64,000 bases of DNA. Source: Gillisia limnaea DSM 15749 (GTDB lineage Bacteria; Bacteroidota; Bacteroidia; Flavobacteriales; Flavobacteriaceae). The notes beneath the pieces were generated by a model. That model was not told where the DNA came from, ran no database searches, and saw only the letters and a list, made by a program, of their open reading frames with translations. The DNA lies in the NCBI RefSeq assembly GCF_000243235.1, contig NZ_JH594606.1:2980255-3044254 (forward strand). The letters are read 5' to 3'. The position numbers were made by a program, and so were the translations under genes. Of the stretch, positions 1-10,158 are shown piece after piece (the first letter of the stretch is position 1; every line of letters starts with the position of its first letter).

Positions 1-357
1 GGGGAAATCTCACAGGGATTTGAAAAAACTTCCAGCGGGCTACGTTATAAGATCGAAGAAAAAGGAACAGGTGCCAAAGCAGAAAAAGGGAAAACTGTTT
101 CGGTACATTATAAAGGAATGTTACCGGACGGTACCGTGTTTGATTCTTCCTATAAAAGAAATCAGCCTATAGATTTTCCATTAGGAGAAGGACACGTGAT
201 TTCAGGTTGGGATGAAGGAATACAATTGTTAAATGAAGGAGGACAGGCAAGATTCGTAATACCTTCGCATTTAGCTTATGGAGAACGTGGTGCCGGTGGG
301 GTAATTCCTCCAAATGCAACTTTGATCTTTGATGTTGAATTGGTAAAAGTTAAATAG
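1..357 (+). CDS. FKBP-type peptidyl-prolyl cis-trans isomerase (3' part)
   Basis: The reading frame is open from base 1, so the gene begins upstream of the window; the ATG at 118 lies inside the domain and is not the start. What remains is one FKBP domain, with the family signatures VHYKGMLPDGTVFDSS, a VISGWDEGIQLLNEG segment, and the IPSHLAYGERGAGGVIPPN loop ending in LIFDVELVKV. These proteins isomerise peptidyl-proline bonds; flavobacterial versions are usually exported lipoproteins or periplasmic foldases, but the N-terminus that would show this is missing. ligA follows after 53 bp on the same strand. Confidence 0.93.
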   Translation, partial: GEISQGFEKTSSGLRYKIEEKGTGAKAEKGKTVSVHYKGMLPDGTVFDSSYKRNQPIDFPLGEGHVISGWDEGIQLLNEGGQARFVIPSHLAYGERGAGGVIPPNATLIFDVELVKVK

Positions 358-410
358 ATTTTTAAATTTAGAGTAGCATTAAAAACCGCTTTTTCAACCC
401 TCCCTTCTGA

Positions 411-2408
<1,998 letters not shown>

Positions 2409-2534
2409 TTTAAAGTGTGATATATACTCTCTGGCGGGACTGCCAAATTCCATAACAGTTTGTAACATTTAAATTTTCTCTTTTTACGGTTTTAATCCCG
2501 GATTAAGTATAAAGTTGTTTAAACTATATAAGCT

Positions 2535-3440
2535 TTATACAGAAATACTTCTTCCATCACCGGAAATATTATTATCCTTATCCAGATAAAAATCAATACG
2601 ACCCAAATAAATGCCATAACAACCTACCTGGTTGATGAGTACTTTTTTACCGGATTTATTGATGTGAATTTCCGGTTTTTCCAAAAATGTATGGGTATGT
2701 CCCCCAATAATAAGGTCTATATTTTCTGTTGCTGCAGCCAGTTTTACATCAGAGATCTTATCTGATTTATAGCTGTGTCCAAGATGGGAAAGACAGATTA
2801 CAATATCACATTTCTTATCTTCTTTTAATATCCTGCTCATATCTGTTGCTATCTCTACCGGATCCAGATATTTTGTTTCCTTGTAAAGGTGCGCATTCAC
2901 TAAGCCCTTTAGTTCCACTCCCAATCCAAAGATTCCAATCCTTACCCCGTCTTTTTTGAAGATCCTGTGCGGTAAGACATGCTCGTTCATCACCGTATTC
3001 GTAAAATCATAATTGGAGGAAATAAAATCGAAATCGGCGTGGGGAAGCTGGGCGTAAAGGCCGTCTATTCCATTATCGAAATCGTGATTTCCAATTGTAG
3101 AGGCATCGTATTTCAATTTGCTCATCAGTTTAAATTCCAGTTCACCCCCGTAAAAATTGAAGAAAGGAGTTCCCTGAAAAATATCTCCGGCATCCAGCAA
3201 AAGAATATTGGGATTTTCGTTCCTGATTTTTTCAATTAATGTTGCCCGTCTTGCCACTCCACCCATATTCGGATTCCGGGGGTCATTCTGGCTTAAAGGT
3301 TCAATATGACTGTGAACATCATTGGTATGCAGAATAGTGATGTGTTTTTTATAATTTTCAGAAAACGAAAGGGATAAGCCTCCCAGGCCAATAAATGCTC
3401 CTGTAGCAGCCGTTTGTTGAATAAAATTTCTTCTTTTCAA
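2535..3440 (-). CDS. 5'-nucleotidase-type metallophosphatase, Tat-exported
   Basis: A calcineurin-like metallophosphoesterase equivalent to the N-terminal catalytic half of UshA-type 5'-nucleotidases, which hydrolyse nucleotides in the periplasm. The metal-binding motifs are all present: HTNDVHSH, DAGDIFQG, GNHDFDNG and GGHTHTF. The N-terminus (MKRRNFIQQTAATGAF followed by a hydrophobic stretch) is a twin-arginine signal peptide. The protein has 301 residues and lacks the C-terminal substrate-binding domain, which is encoded by the separate gene just upstream (3549-4307). The two are probably co-transcribed and act together; exact substrates cannot be read from sequence. Confidence 0.9.
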   Translation of the reverse strand: MKRRNFIQQTAATGAFIGLGGLSLSFSENYKKHITILHTNDVHSHIEPLSQNDPRNPNMGGVARRATLIEKIRNENPNILLLDAGDIFQGTPFFNFYGGELEFKLMSKLKYDASTIGNHDFDNGIDGLYAQLPHADFDFISSNYDFTNTVMNEHVLPHRIFKKDGVRIGIFGLGVELKGLVNAHLYKETKYLDPVEIATDMSRILKEDKKCDIVICLSHLGHSYKSDKISDVKLAAATENIDLIIGGHTHTFLEKPEIHINKSGKKVLINQVGCYGIYLGRIDFYLDKDNNISGDGRSISV

Positions 3441-3471
3441 GCGTATTAATTTAATGTTTTTAAACGTTCTA

Positions 3472-3486
3472 CCGATAGCTCGGGAG
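3472..3486. repeat. Shortened copy of the CTCCCGATAGCTATCGGGAG palindrome
   Basis: CCGATAGCTCGGGAG looks like the 20-bp palindrome seen at 40739-40758 with a few central bases lost. It lies in the 108-bp gap between the two halves of the 5'-nucleotidase. The match is by eye and could be chance. Confidence 0.35.
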
Positions 3487-3548
3487 TAATTCGCATATCT
3501 TCACTCGTGTTTGTATCGAATTCGCAGTATGCTCATTTCTTAAACTCT

Positions 3549-4307
3549 TTATTGTATTTTGATATAACGGTTATCCCTTTTTGTTTTTAGAGTATCCACT
3601 TTTTGGAAATAATCTATGATCGTATTCCGGATCTTATAATCTGTGTTGTAAAAATTGACCGGATCTTTGAAAAAGATCATATTATCTCCACCCTGCTGAA
3701 GATAATCGGAGGTTGCCACGAAATATGTTTTTTCTGGATCGATTTTTTCTTCGTTTATGGTGGCTTCTATTATTTGGTAATTTCTATCTACCTTAATTTT
3801 TATCCCGCTCAAAGGATGTGCAGTTCTATTGCTTTCAAGATAGGAGAGCATTTCGTTTATTTTATTTCCAGTAAGTTCAACGATCACTACCTCGTTCTCA
3901 AATGGCATAAGGCTATATGCGGTTCTTGCATTTACAGGTCCCATTCCTACAGCAGCTCTTATCCCGCCGTGGTTCAATAATACAAGGTCAATTTCTTTAC
4001 CTGTTCTGCTTTTAAATACGGGGTTTACCTGTACCATGATGATGTCGGCCATCAGGTTTCCTAATGCGGTATTTAATTCTCCGTCGCTTTTATTTAGATT
4101 GGTTGGGTTATATGCCAGAACGCTGTCCAGGGTTTTATTGATATGTTGGGAATAAGGTTTTATAAAGTTTTCAATACTGGTATTTGGCGCGATGCTTTCA
4201 TCTATAGCAATACGTTTTCCTTCAATTTCGGCGGGTTTTAGGGGTCCGGTCTTGCATGAAATTATACCCAGCGCAAGTAAAAAAGCAAAAAGAATTTTAA
4301 ATTTCAT
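3549..4307 (-). CDS. 5'-nucleotidase C-terminal domain lipoprotein
   Basis: A 252-residue protein with a lipoprotein signal (hydrophobic stretch ending LGIISC, lipid attachment at the cysteine) followed by a stand-alone 5'-nucleotidase C-terminal domain. Recognisable elements are the ALGNLMADIIM segment, the LLNHGGIRA motif that contacts substrate in UshA, MPFENEVVIVELTGN, and the YFVATSDYLQQGGDNM segment near the end. It should sit on a membrane facing the periplasm and work with the Tat-exported metallophosphatase encoded 108 bp downstream. The catalytic and binding domains are therefore two proteins, with the binding-domain gene first in the transcript. Confidence 0.88.
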   Translation of the reverse strand: MKFKILFAFLLALGIISCKTGPLKPAEIEGKRIAIDESIAPNTSIENFIKPYSQHINKTLDSVLAYNPTNLNKSDGELNTALGNLMADIIMVQVNPVFKSRTGKEIDLVLLNHGGIRAAVGMGPVNARTAYSLMPFENEVVIVELTGNKINEMLSYLESNRTAHPLSGIKIKVDRNYQIIEATINEEKIDPEKTYFVATSDYLQQGGDNMIFFKDPVNFYNTDYKIRNTIIDYFQKVDTLKTKRDNRYIKIQ

Positions 4308-4450
4308 TATGGATTTATAAGCACTGCAAATATAAAGAGATTTTAACTAATCGTTTTTAAAAGTTAATTCCAACAATCGTTAAAAATATTAACATTATTT
4401 CGAATGTCTTTTTCACTTGTTAGAATATATTTACAGATATTAAACACCCC

Positions 4451-5149
4451 ATGAAACGGAAATTTCGATTTATAACGGCTTTTATTTGCCTGATGGTGCT
4501 GGATATTATGGCTGTATTTTCTACCTGGTTTTGGGTGGTTAATATCATTTATATCGTTTTTTTATTTAACGCAGTATGGATGTTTCGTAAGAAATATAAA
4601 AATTTCAATTCTAATTTATATGTATTCCTTGGGTTTTCCGGTTTGGCTTTTCTGGCAAGGATCTTTGAAACGACCTGGTATTTTAATCAGGGATCTTTAA
4701 TACTTTTAACCGTCGCTTATCTCGCTCTTATTATAGAATCGGTGAAACATATAGAAATAAAAAATGCTAGTAATTACATGTTGCTTTATTTCACTTTAAT
4801 TGTTGGAATAAACGCGTATTTGTTGGGCATTCACGTTTTTGATATGAGAGTTCATCTCCCCAGCAGCCTGGATTACGGCATTTACATTGTTTATTATATC
4901 AATTTACTTACTCTAGGGGTTTTTGGATTTATCTATTACTTAAATTCCTATTCCAAAAAAGCTGTTTTTTTTGTTTCCCTGATCCTGGCCCTTATCTTTG
5001 CAGAAGTGCTAAGGGATATGGGGGTTTTTTACCTTCAGGACCCAAGCGTGGAAGTTACGGAAGGTATTTTAAGGCTGGCGGTTGCCTTATTTGCAGTCTT
5101 GTTTTTCACAACCAAAGAAAAAAAGTTGCGTCTTATAAATATGTTATAG
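4451..5149 (+). CDS. Polytopic membrane protein, function unknown
   Basis: I do not recognise this 232-residue protein with certainty. It is almost entirely hydrophobic, with roughly seven or eight membrane-spanning segments, short basic cytoplasmic loops (MFRKKYKN, KEKKLRL at the C-terminus) and no enzymatic motif I can identify. The size and topology resemble the YhhN/TMEM86 type of membrane protein, but I cannot confirm this. It is followed after 64 bp by the 5214 gene and dapA on the same strand. Confidence 0.7.
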   Translation: MKRKFRFITAFICLMVLDIMAVFSTWFWVVNIIYIVFLFNAVWMFRKKYKNFNSNLYVFLGFSGLAFLARIFETTWYFNQGSLILLTVAYLALIIESVKHIEIKNASNYMLLYFTLIVGINAYLLGIHVFDMRVHLPSSLDYGIYIVYYINLLTLGVFGFIYYLNSYSKKAVFFVSLILALIFAEVLRDMGVFYLQDPSVEVTEGILRLAVALFAVLFFTTKEKKLRLINML

Positions 5150-5213
5150 GACACTTTTTCAATTCTATTTTACGTTTACTTTAAGAATCCCTAATTTTAC
5201 CGAGGATTACACA

Positions 5214-5744
5214 ATGTATATGATTAGAAATGGTATCAAACTATCGGTGGCGAAAAGGAAAATTTCAAAACTTGTAGAGGAAAGGGAATGGAAAAATTTT
5301 AAAGTGCCGGTTAGATCTATCGGAATTATTGCCGATATTAAAAATATAAAGGCTTTCGAAGTTTTAGAACAATTAAAAGATCAATTTAATATAAAATCTA
5401 AAAATTTTAAAACCCTTTTATACGCTGAAAATCATCAAAGTGTGAAAGATTATTCCGGACAGCTTTATTCGCTTAGGGATATCGATATGAAAGCTTCGAT
5501 AAAAAATGAGGAATTGGAGAAATTTACCTCAGAACGTGTTGATTTACTTATTACTTTTGCCGAAGAAAACAATACGGCAGTACATCTTATTACCGCGTTT
5601 TGCGCGGCAGGGATTAAGGTAGGACGATATCGTAAGAATGAAGCTTTATACGATATCATTCTTCAGGCGGATAACGACCTTGAACTGTTTACGGAGGAAT
5701 TGTTGAAGTATATAAAATATTTTAAAAAATCTAAAAATGAATAA
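5214..5744 (+). CDS. DUF6913-like conserved protein upstream of dapA
   Basis: A soluble 176-residue protein with no signal peptide, rich in lysine and glutamate, beginning [20 protein letters not shown]. The body contains an alpha/beta region with [27 protein letters not shown] recall it as the small flavobacterial family usually encoded just before dapA (DUF6913), but this is from memory. Its 3' end overlaps the dapA start by 8 bp, so the two are translationally coupled. Function is unknown. Confidence 0.75.
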   Translation: MYMIRNGIKLSVAKRKISKLVEEREWKNFKVPVRSIGIIADIKNIKAFEVLEQLKDQFNIKSKNFKTLLYAENHQSVKDYSGQLYSLRDIDMKASIKNEELEKFTSERVDLLITFAEENNTAVHLITAFCAAGIKVGRYRKNEALYDIILQADNDLELFTEELLKYIKYFKKSKNE

Positions 5745-6612
5745 ATTGATTGGCACCGGAGTAGCACTAATCACTCCGTTTAAAAATGATCTCTCTGTAG
5801 ACATAGAAAGCCTTGCCAAACTGGTGAAAAATCAAATTGCAAATGGAATAAATTATTTGGTGGTTTTAGGTACTACCGGGGAGGTTGCCACGCTTACTAA
5901 GGCGGAAAAGAAACTGGTTATAGATACCGTAATTAAGGCTAACAATTCGCAACTTCCACTTATTCTTGGAATTGGCGGAAATAATACCACAGCTCTTGTG
6001 GAGGAGTTATTGATTGAAGATCTTTCTGCTTTTGAAGCGGTTTTATCGGTTTCTCCGTATTACAATAAACCAACCCAGGAAGGGATCTATCAGCATTACA
6101 AGGCGCTTTCAGAGGCATCCCCAAAACCACTTATAATTTATAATGTACCTGGAAGGACTGCTTCCAATGTTTTACCAGCAACTATAAAAAGACTTGCGGA
6201 AGATTTCCCAAATATCATAGGCGTAAAGGAAGCCGCCGGAGATATCGTTCAGGCTATGAAACTTATATCTATGGTTCCGGAAGGATTTTTAGTGATTTCT
6301 GGCGATGATATGATCACTTTACCAATGATACTTGCTGGAGGACACGGAGTAATTTCAGTGATAGGCCAGGGATTCCCTGCAGAATTTTCTGAAATGGTTA
6401 AAAAAGGGCTTGATGGAAAAGTGAAGGAAGCCTATAAACTACATTATAAAATAGCACCTTCCATAGATATGATCTTTTCTGAAGGAAATCCGGCAGGGAT
6501 TAAGTCCCTGCTTCATTCCAAAGATTTGTGTGAAGAGGTGTTGCGTTTACCATTGGTGAAAGCTTCAGAAAAATTAAAGGAGGAGCTGTATAGCTTCGTT
6601 GAAGCTTTTTAA
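5737..6612 (+). CDS. dapA: 4-hydroxy-tetrahydrodipicolinate synthase
   Basis: Condenses pyruvate with aspartate semialdehyde, the first committed step of lysine and diaminopimelate synthesis. The protein has 291 residues, the family length. Visible signatures are [10 protein letters not shown] at the N-terminus, the [10 protein letters not shown] motif, the catalytic tyrosine region [19 protein letters not shown], and the Schiff-base lysine in [10 protein letters not shown]. The start overlaps the end of the preceding gene by 8 bp. Confidence 0.97.
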   Translation: MNKLIGTGVALITPFKNDLSVDIESLAKLVKNQIANGINYLVVLGTTGEVATLTKAEKKLVIDTVIKANNSQLPLILGIGGNNTTALVEELLIEDLSAFEAVLSVSPYYNKPTQEGIYQHYKALSEASPKPLIIYNVPGRTASNVLPATIKRLAEDFPNIIGVKEAAGDIVQAMKLISMVPEGFLVISGDDMITLPMILAGGHGVISVIGQGFPAEFSEMVKKGLDGKVKEAYKLHYKIAPSIDMIFSEGNPAGIKSLLHSKDLCEEVLRLPLVKASEKLKEELYSFVEAF

Positions 6613-6638
6613 CCTCATATTTGGGATTAAGTTTGCAA

Positions 6639-6724
6639 AGCCCGCCCGTACCGTTCCGGTGGGATTTCATCGAAATTCCTGATGTTTATTCCTTTGACAT
6701 AGCTTTTGAGCTTGCTCCGGGTTA
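6639..6724 (+). repeat. Dispersed intergenic repeat, module A fragment plus module B
   Basis: Contains a GC-rich block GCCCGCCCGTACCGTTCCGG (module A) and then the best copy of module B: GGGATTTCATCGAAATTC, a TTCCTTTGACATAGC block, and TTTTGAGCTTGCTCCGG. It fills most of the gap between dapA and bamD. Related copies occur at 24363, 29032, 32142, 44190, 46671, 49862, 57640 and 60385. Confidence 0.8.
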
Positions 6725-6794
6725 ATTTATTTTCTCTGGAAATCGTTACTGGGATTGCAATGAATGAAAGTTTTTATTATCTAACATAAAAGAG

Positions 6795-6802
6795 TACTTT
6801 TG
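6795..6802 (+). promoter_or_regulatory. Candidate -7 box (TACTTTTG) for bamD
   Basis: TACTTTTG fits the Bacteroidota -7 consensus TAnnTTTG. It ends 4 bp before the first ATG (6807), so transcription would begin at about that ATG. This favours the next ATG, at 6822, as the translation start. No clear -33 TTG is visible at the usual spacing. The histidine kinase at 15427 has the same arrangement. Confidence 0.45.
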
Positions 6803-6821
6803 CAAGATGTTTTTACAAAGA

Positions 6822-7655
6822 ATGAAAAAAGGTTTATTATTTTTAGGCGTACTGTTAATGCTTGTATCCTGTGGGGAATATCAAAAAGTATTAAAGAGTG
6901 AGGACATTGGCCTGAAATACTCAACAGCTGAACAGCTTTATAACGAGGCTAAAGAGGAAAACAATAAGTCCAAATACCGGAAGGCCTTAAGGTTACTTGA
7001 GCAAATCGTTCCTCAATACAGGGGAAAACCACAGGGCGAAAAGGTTACTTTTCTTTTTGCAGATTCGTATTATCAGTTGGGCGATGATTACCTGGCAGGT
7101 TATCAGTTTGAGCGTTTTACGCAGGCATATCCCAATAGTGATAAAATAGAAGAAGCCGCATTTAAAAGTGCGAAGAGTTATTATTTCCTCTCTCCAAGAT
7201 ATGATCTGGATCAAACGGAAACCTTAAAAGCGATCACGGAACTTCAAAAATATATAGATTCGTATCCCGACGGTGAAAACATAGAAGAAGCCAATAAGCT
7301 GGCAACAGATCTAAGGGTGAAACTGGAGAAAAAAGCCTACCAAATCGCGTGGGAGTATTACAATAAAGGTGAAGCAGGACTTCCCGGGCAGAATTACAAA
7401 GCTGCTGTTGTTGCTTTTACAAATTTTTTAAATGAATATCCCGGATCACCTTTCAGGGAAGAAGCATTTTATTACAGATTTGCTGCTGCATACGAGTTGG
7501 CTGTTAACAGCTACGAATTTTTAATAAAAGAGCGCCTTACAGATGCGCAAATCTATTATAACAATTATATAAGGTATTATAAAGAAGGAAGTCCCTATTA
7601 TGAGCAAATTCAGGCTTTGAACAGGGATTTGGAATCAAGACTACAAAATTTTTAA
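6822..7655 (+). CDS. bamD: Outer membrane protein assembly factor BamD
   Basis: Lipoprotein of the BAM complex that inserts beta-barrel proteins into the outer membrane. It has a lipoprotein signal (MKKGLLFLGVLLMLVSC) and then about five TPR-like helical repeats, for example YNEAKEENNKSKYRKALRLL and FADSYYQLGDDYLAGYQFERF. I chose the ATG at 6822 (277 residues) rather than 6807, because it gives a standard lipoprotein n-region and because a -7 box lies only 4 bp before 6807. rpoZ, coaBC, DUF4835 and recN follow on the same strand, an order conserved in the phylum. Confidence 0.93.
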   Translation: MKKGLLFLGVLLMLVSCGEYQKVLKSEDIGLKYSTAEQLYNEAKEENNKSKYRKALRLLEQIVPQYRGKPQGEKVTFLFADSYYQLGDDYLAGYQFERFTQAYPNSDKIEEAAFKSAKSYYFLSPRYDLDQTETLKAITELQKYIDSYPDGENIEEANKLATDLRVKLEKKAYQIAWEYYNKGEAGLPGQNYKAAVVAFTNFLNEYPGSPFREEAFYYRFAAAYELAVNSYEFLIKERLTDAQIYYNNYIRYYKEGSPYYEQIQALNRDLESRLQNF

Positions 7656-7668
7656 TCATAACTCAACG

Positions 7669-8001
7669 ATGGATTTAAAAAGAATCAATGCACCAATCAA
7701 TACTACCACGATCGACAAGAATTTGGTAGATGCCCCTACAAATAACATTTATGAGGCTATTGCGGTAATTGCTAAAAGAGCAACTCAAATCAACTCTGAA
7801 ATCAAAAAAGAGCTTTTGGAAAAGTTGGATGAATTTGCTACTTACAACGATAGCCTGGATGAGATTTTCGAGAACAAAGAGCAAATCGAAGTATCTAAAT
7901 ACTACGAAAAATTGCCTAAACCTCATTCTCTTGCAGTACAGGAATGGTTAGAGGATAAAATTTACTACCGCAACACGCAGGACACTCAGGACGAGCTATA
8001 A
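7669..8001 (+). CDS. rpoZ: RNA polymerase omega subunit
   Basis: A 110-residue protein of the Bacteroidota omega family, beginning MDLKRINAPINTTTIDKNL. The central NIYEAIAVIAKRATQI helix corresponds to the conserved omega core that clamps the beta-prime subunit. It starts 13 bp after bamD and ends 4 bp before coaBC, so it is surely part of the same transcript. Its place between bamD and coaBC is the usual one in this phylum. Confidence 0.93.
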   Translation: MDLKRINAPINTTTIDKNLVDAPTNNIYEAIAVIAKRATQINSEIKKELLEKLDEFATYNDSLDEIFENKEQIEVSKYYEKLPKPHSLAVQEWLEDKIYYRNTQDTQDEL

Positions 8002-8005
8002 TATA

Positions 8006-9214
8006 ATGAGCGTGCTAGAGGGCAAGAAAATACTATTAGGTATAACCGCCGGTATTGCTGCCTATAAAACGGCCTCTCTTGTTCGGTTGTTTATAAAGGC
8101 CGGAGCCCAGGTAAAAGTTATCCTTACTCCGGCTGCAAAGGATTTTGTAACCCCGCTTACGCTTTCCACGCTTTCCAAAAATGAGGTGATTTCTTCCTTT
8201 ACTAAAGATGAGGATGAAAATTCCATGTGGAACAATCACGTAGAACTCGGCCTTTGGGCCGATTTTATGCTTATAGCCCCCGCTACTGCCAATACGCTTT
8301 CTAAAATGGCATCCGGGGCAAGCGAAAATTTCCTTCTTGCGACCTATCTTTCGGCAAAATGCCCGGTATATTTTGCGCCTGCTATGGATTTGGATATGCA
8401 CAATCATCCGGCTACCCAAAAAAGTTTTGAAATTCTCCAGTCCTTCGGGAACACTATGATTCCGGCCGAAGCCGGGGAACTGGCCAGCGGACTTGTAGGA
8501 CCGGGAAGAATGGCGGAACCGGAAACTATCCTGAAATTTATTGAAGCTCATTTATTAAAAAAAATGCCGCTTCGTAATAAAAAAATTCTCATCACTGCAG
8601 GGCCAACATACGAAGCCATAGATCCCGTGCGTTTTATAGGTAACCATTCCAGCGGAAAAATGGGCTTTGAACTCGCTAAAGAAGCTGCAAAATTAGGTGC
8701 TGAAGTTATCCTGATCTCCGGACCAACCCATTTGAATGTAGATTTGCCCGAAATAGAATTGATACGGGTTACAAGTGCAGGGGAGATGTATGATGCGGTA
8801 CACAGGTTTTACCAAAATGTGGATATTGTGATTGCTGCCGCTGCTGTTTCAGATTACCGACCAAAAGTTGTAGCTGCCCAGAAAATGAAAAAAAGAGATT
8901 CGGCATTGTCTATAGAGCTTGAACCTACAAAAGATATTCTAGCTTCCCTGGGAGCACTTAAAAAACATCAGAAACTGATAGGTTTTGCTTTAGAAACCAC
9001 CAATGAACTAGCGCATGCGAGCGGGAAACTGGAACGAAAAAATTTAGATTTTATAGTGCTTAATTCCTTAAATGATGAAGGCGCAGGATTTAAAAAAGAC
9101 ACCAATAAAATTAGCATTATCACAAAAACCGAAGTAAAGAATTTTCAACTGAAATCAAAAACTGAAGTTGCCCGTGATATTTTAAACGAAATAATCAATT
9201 TGGCGGATGAATAA
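8006..9214 (+). CDS. coaBC: Bifunctional phosphopantothenoylcysteine decarboxylase / ligase
   Basis: Carries two consecutive steps of coenzyme A synthesis. The N-terminal CoaC flavoprotein domain (about residues 1-185) begins GKKILLGITAGIAAYKT and includes the family region APAMDLDMHNHPATQ. The CoaB domain follows from about residue 190, with ILITAGPTYEAIDPVRFIGN, SSGKMGFELA, and the AAAVSDYRP and later LIGFALET motifs. Length (402) is standard. The 3' end overlaps the start of the DUF4835 gene by 8 bp. Confidence 0.97.
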   Translation: MSVLEGKKILLGITAGIAAYKTASLVRLFIKAGAQVKVILTPAAKDFVTPLTLSTLSKNEVISSFTKDEDENSMWNNHVELGLWADFMLIAPATANTLSKMASGASENFLLATYLSAKCPVYFAPAMDLDMHNHPATQKSFEILQSFGNTMIPAEAGELASGLVGPGRMAEPETILKFIEAHLLKKMPLRNKKILITAGPTYEAIDPVRFIGNHSSGKMGFELAKEAAKLGAEVILISGPTHLNVDLPEIELIRVTSAGEMYDAVHRFYQNVDIVIAAAAVSDYRPKVVAAQKMKKRDSALSIELEPTKDILASLGALKKHQKLIGFALETTNELAHASGKLERKNLDFIVLNSLNDEGAGFKKDTNKISIITKTEVKNFQLKSKTEVARDILNEIINLADE

Positions 9215-10097
9215 GATTGTAGTCTTTGTTGCATTTTTCCTGGGATTTCTATCTCTGAGCGCTCAGGAACTCAATTGTGAGGTCATTGTAAATGCCGAAC
9301 AAACCGGGCAAACCAACCTGCAGGTTTTTAAAACTCTGGAACGCTCGATTTCTGAATTGATAAATCAAACAAGCTGGACAGATCGAGAATTTCAAAATCA
9401 GGAAAGAATCAACTGCAGCGTTTTCATCAATATCACCAGTTTTGAGAATGAAACATTTATCGGAACCATTCAGGTACAATCTTCGCGACCGGTTTTTGGC
9501 TCTTCGCTAATAAGCCCGGTGTTTAATTTCAACGATGAGCAGTTCAGTTTCAATTACAGGGAATTCGAACCTTTAAACTACAGTCAGAATTCTTATAGTT
9601 CTAACCTGGTTTCGGTGCTCTCTTTTTATGTTTATACAATTTTAGGACTAGATGCCGACACGTTTTCTCCCGAGGGAGGTACGCAGTATTATGAGGAAGC
9701 GAATAGAATAGTTTCAACCGCGCAGCAGGGGAATATGCCTGGATGGAGAGGAACAGACGGTGCGCGTTCGCGGTACCGGTTGAATACAGATCTTTTATCG
9801 AATGCCTTTACAGCATATAGGGAAGTTTCTTATTCCTATCACCGGGAAGGGCTGGATTTGATGCACAAAGATGCCGCAGCCGGTAAAAAGGCAGTTGCAA
9901 CTTATCTGGGGAAATTAAATTCGCTGAACGATACCCGCCCCAATTCTTTATTAATGCGGGTGTTTTTTGATGCGAAAGCCCAGGAAATAGAGCAAATCTT
10001 TGTTGGTGGCCCTTCGGTTTCAATTTCAAGCCTGGTAGAAACACTAAACCGTATTGCGCCTATGTATGCAGAAAATTGGCGCAAGATTCAATTCTAG
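9207..10097 (+). CDS. DUF4835 family exported protein
   Basis: A 296-residue protein with a signal peptide (MNKIVVFVAFFLGFLSLSAQ, cleavage probably after SAQ). The mature part opens ELNCEVIVNAEQTGQTN, characteristic of the DUF4835 family found between coaBC and recN in Bacteroidota. It has no known enzymatic motif and no transmembrane segment after the signal, so it is probably periplasmic. Function is unestablished. The start overlaps coaBC by 8 bp, and recN begins 61 bp downstream. Confidence 0.9.
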   Translation: MNKIVVFVAFFLGFLSLSAQELNCEVIVNAEQTGQTNLQVFKTLERSISELINQTSWTDREFQNQERINCSVFINITSFENETFIGTIQVQSSRPVFGSSLISPVFNFNDEQFSFNYREFEPLNYSQNSYSSNLVSVLSFYVYTILGLDADTFSPEGGTQYYEEANRIVSTAQQGNMPGWRGTDGARSRYRLNTDLLSNAFTAYREVSYSYHREGLDLMHKDAAAGKKAVATYLGKLNSLNDTRPNSLLMRVFFDAKAQEIEQIFVGGPSVSISSLVETLNRIAPMYAENWRKIQF

Positions 10098-10158
10098 GTC
10101 TTTCCGTTTTGATTGGAAAGGATTTCTCTTGTATCTTTAGCTTTAAAATCAACATACC

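Noticed and set aside
2507-2540. GTATAAAG and CTTTATAC as a terminator after ligA
   Set aside because: The stem is AT-rich, has an 18-base loop and overlaps the stop codon of the convergent gene.
3441-3548. Two halves of the 5'-nucleotidase as one gene broken by a frameshift
   Set aside because: The C-terminal domain gene comes first and each half has its own export signal, so they are two genes.
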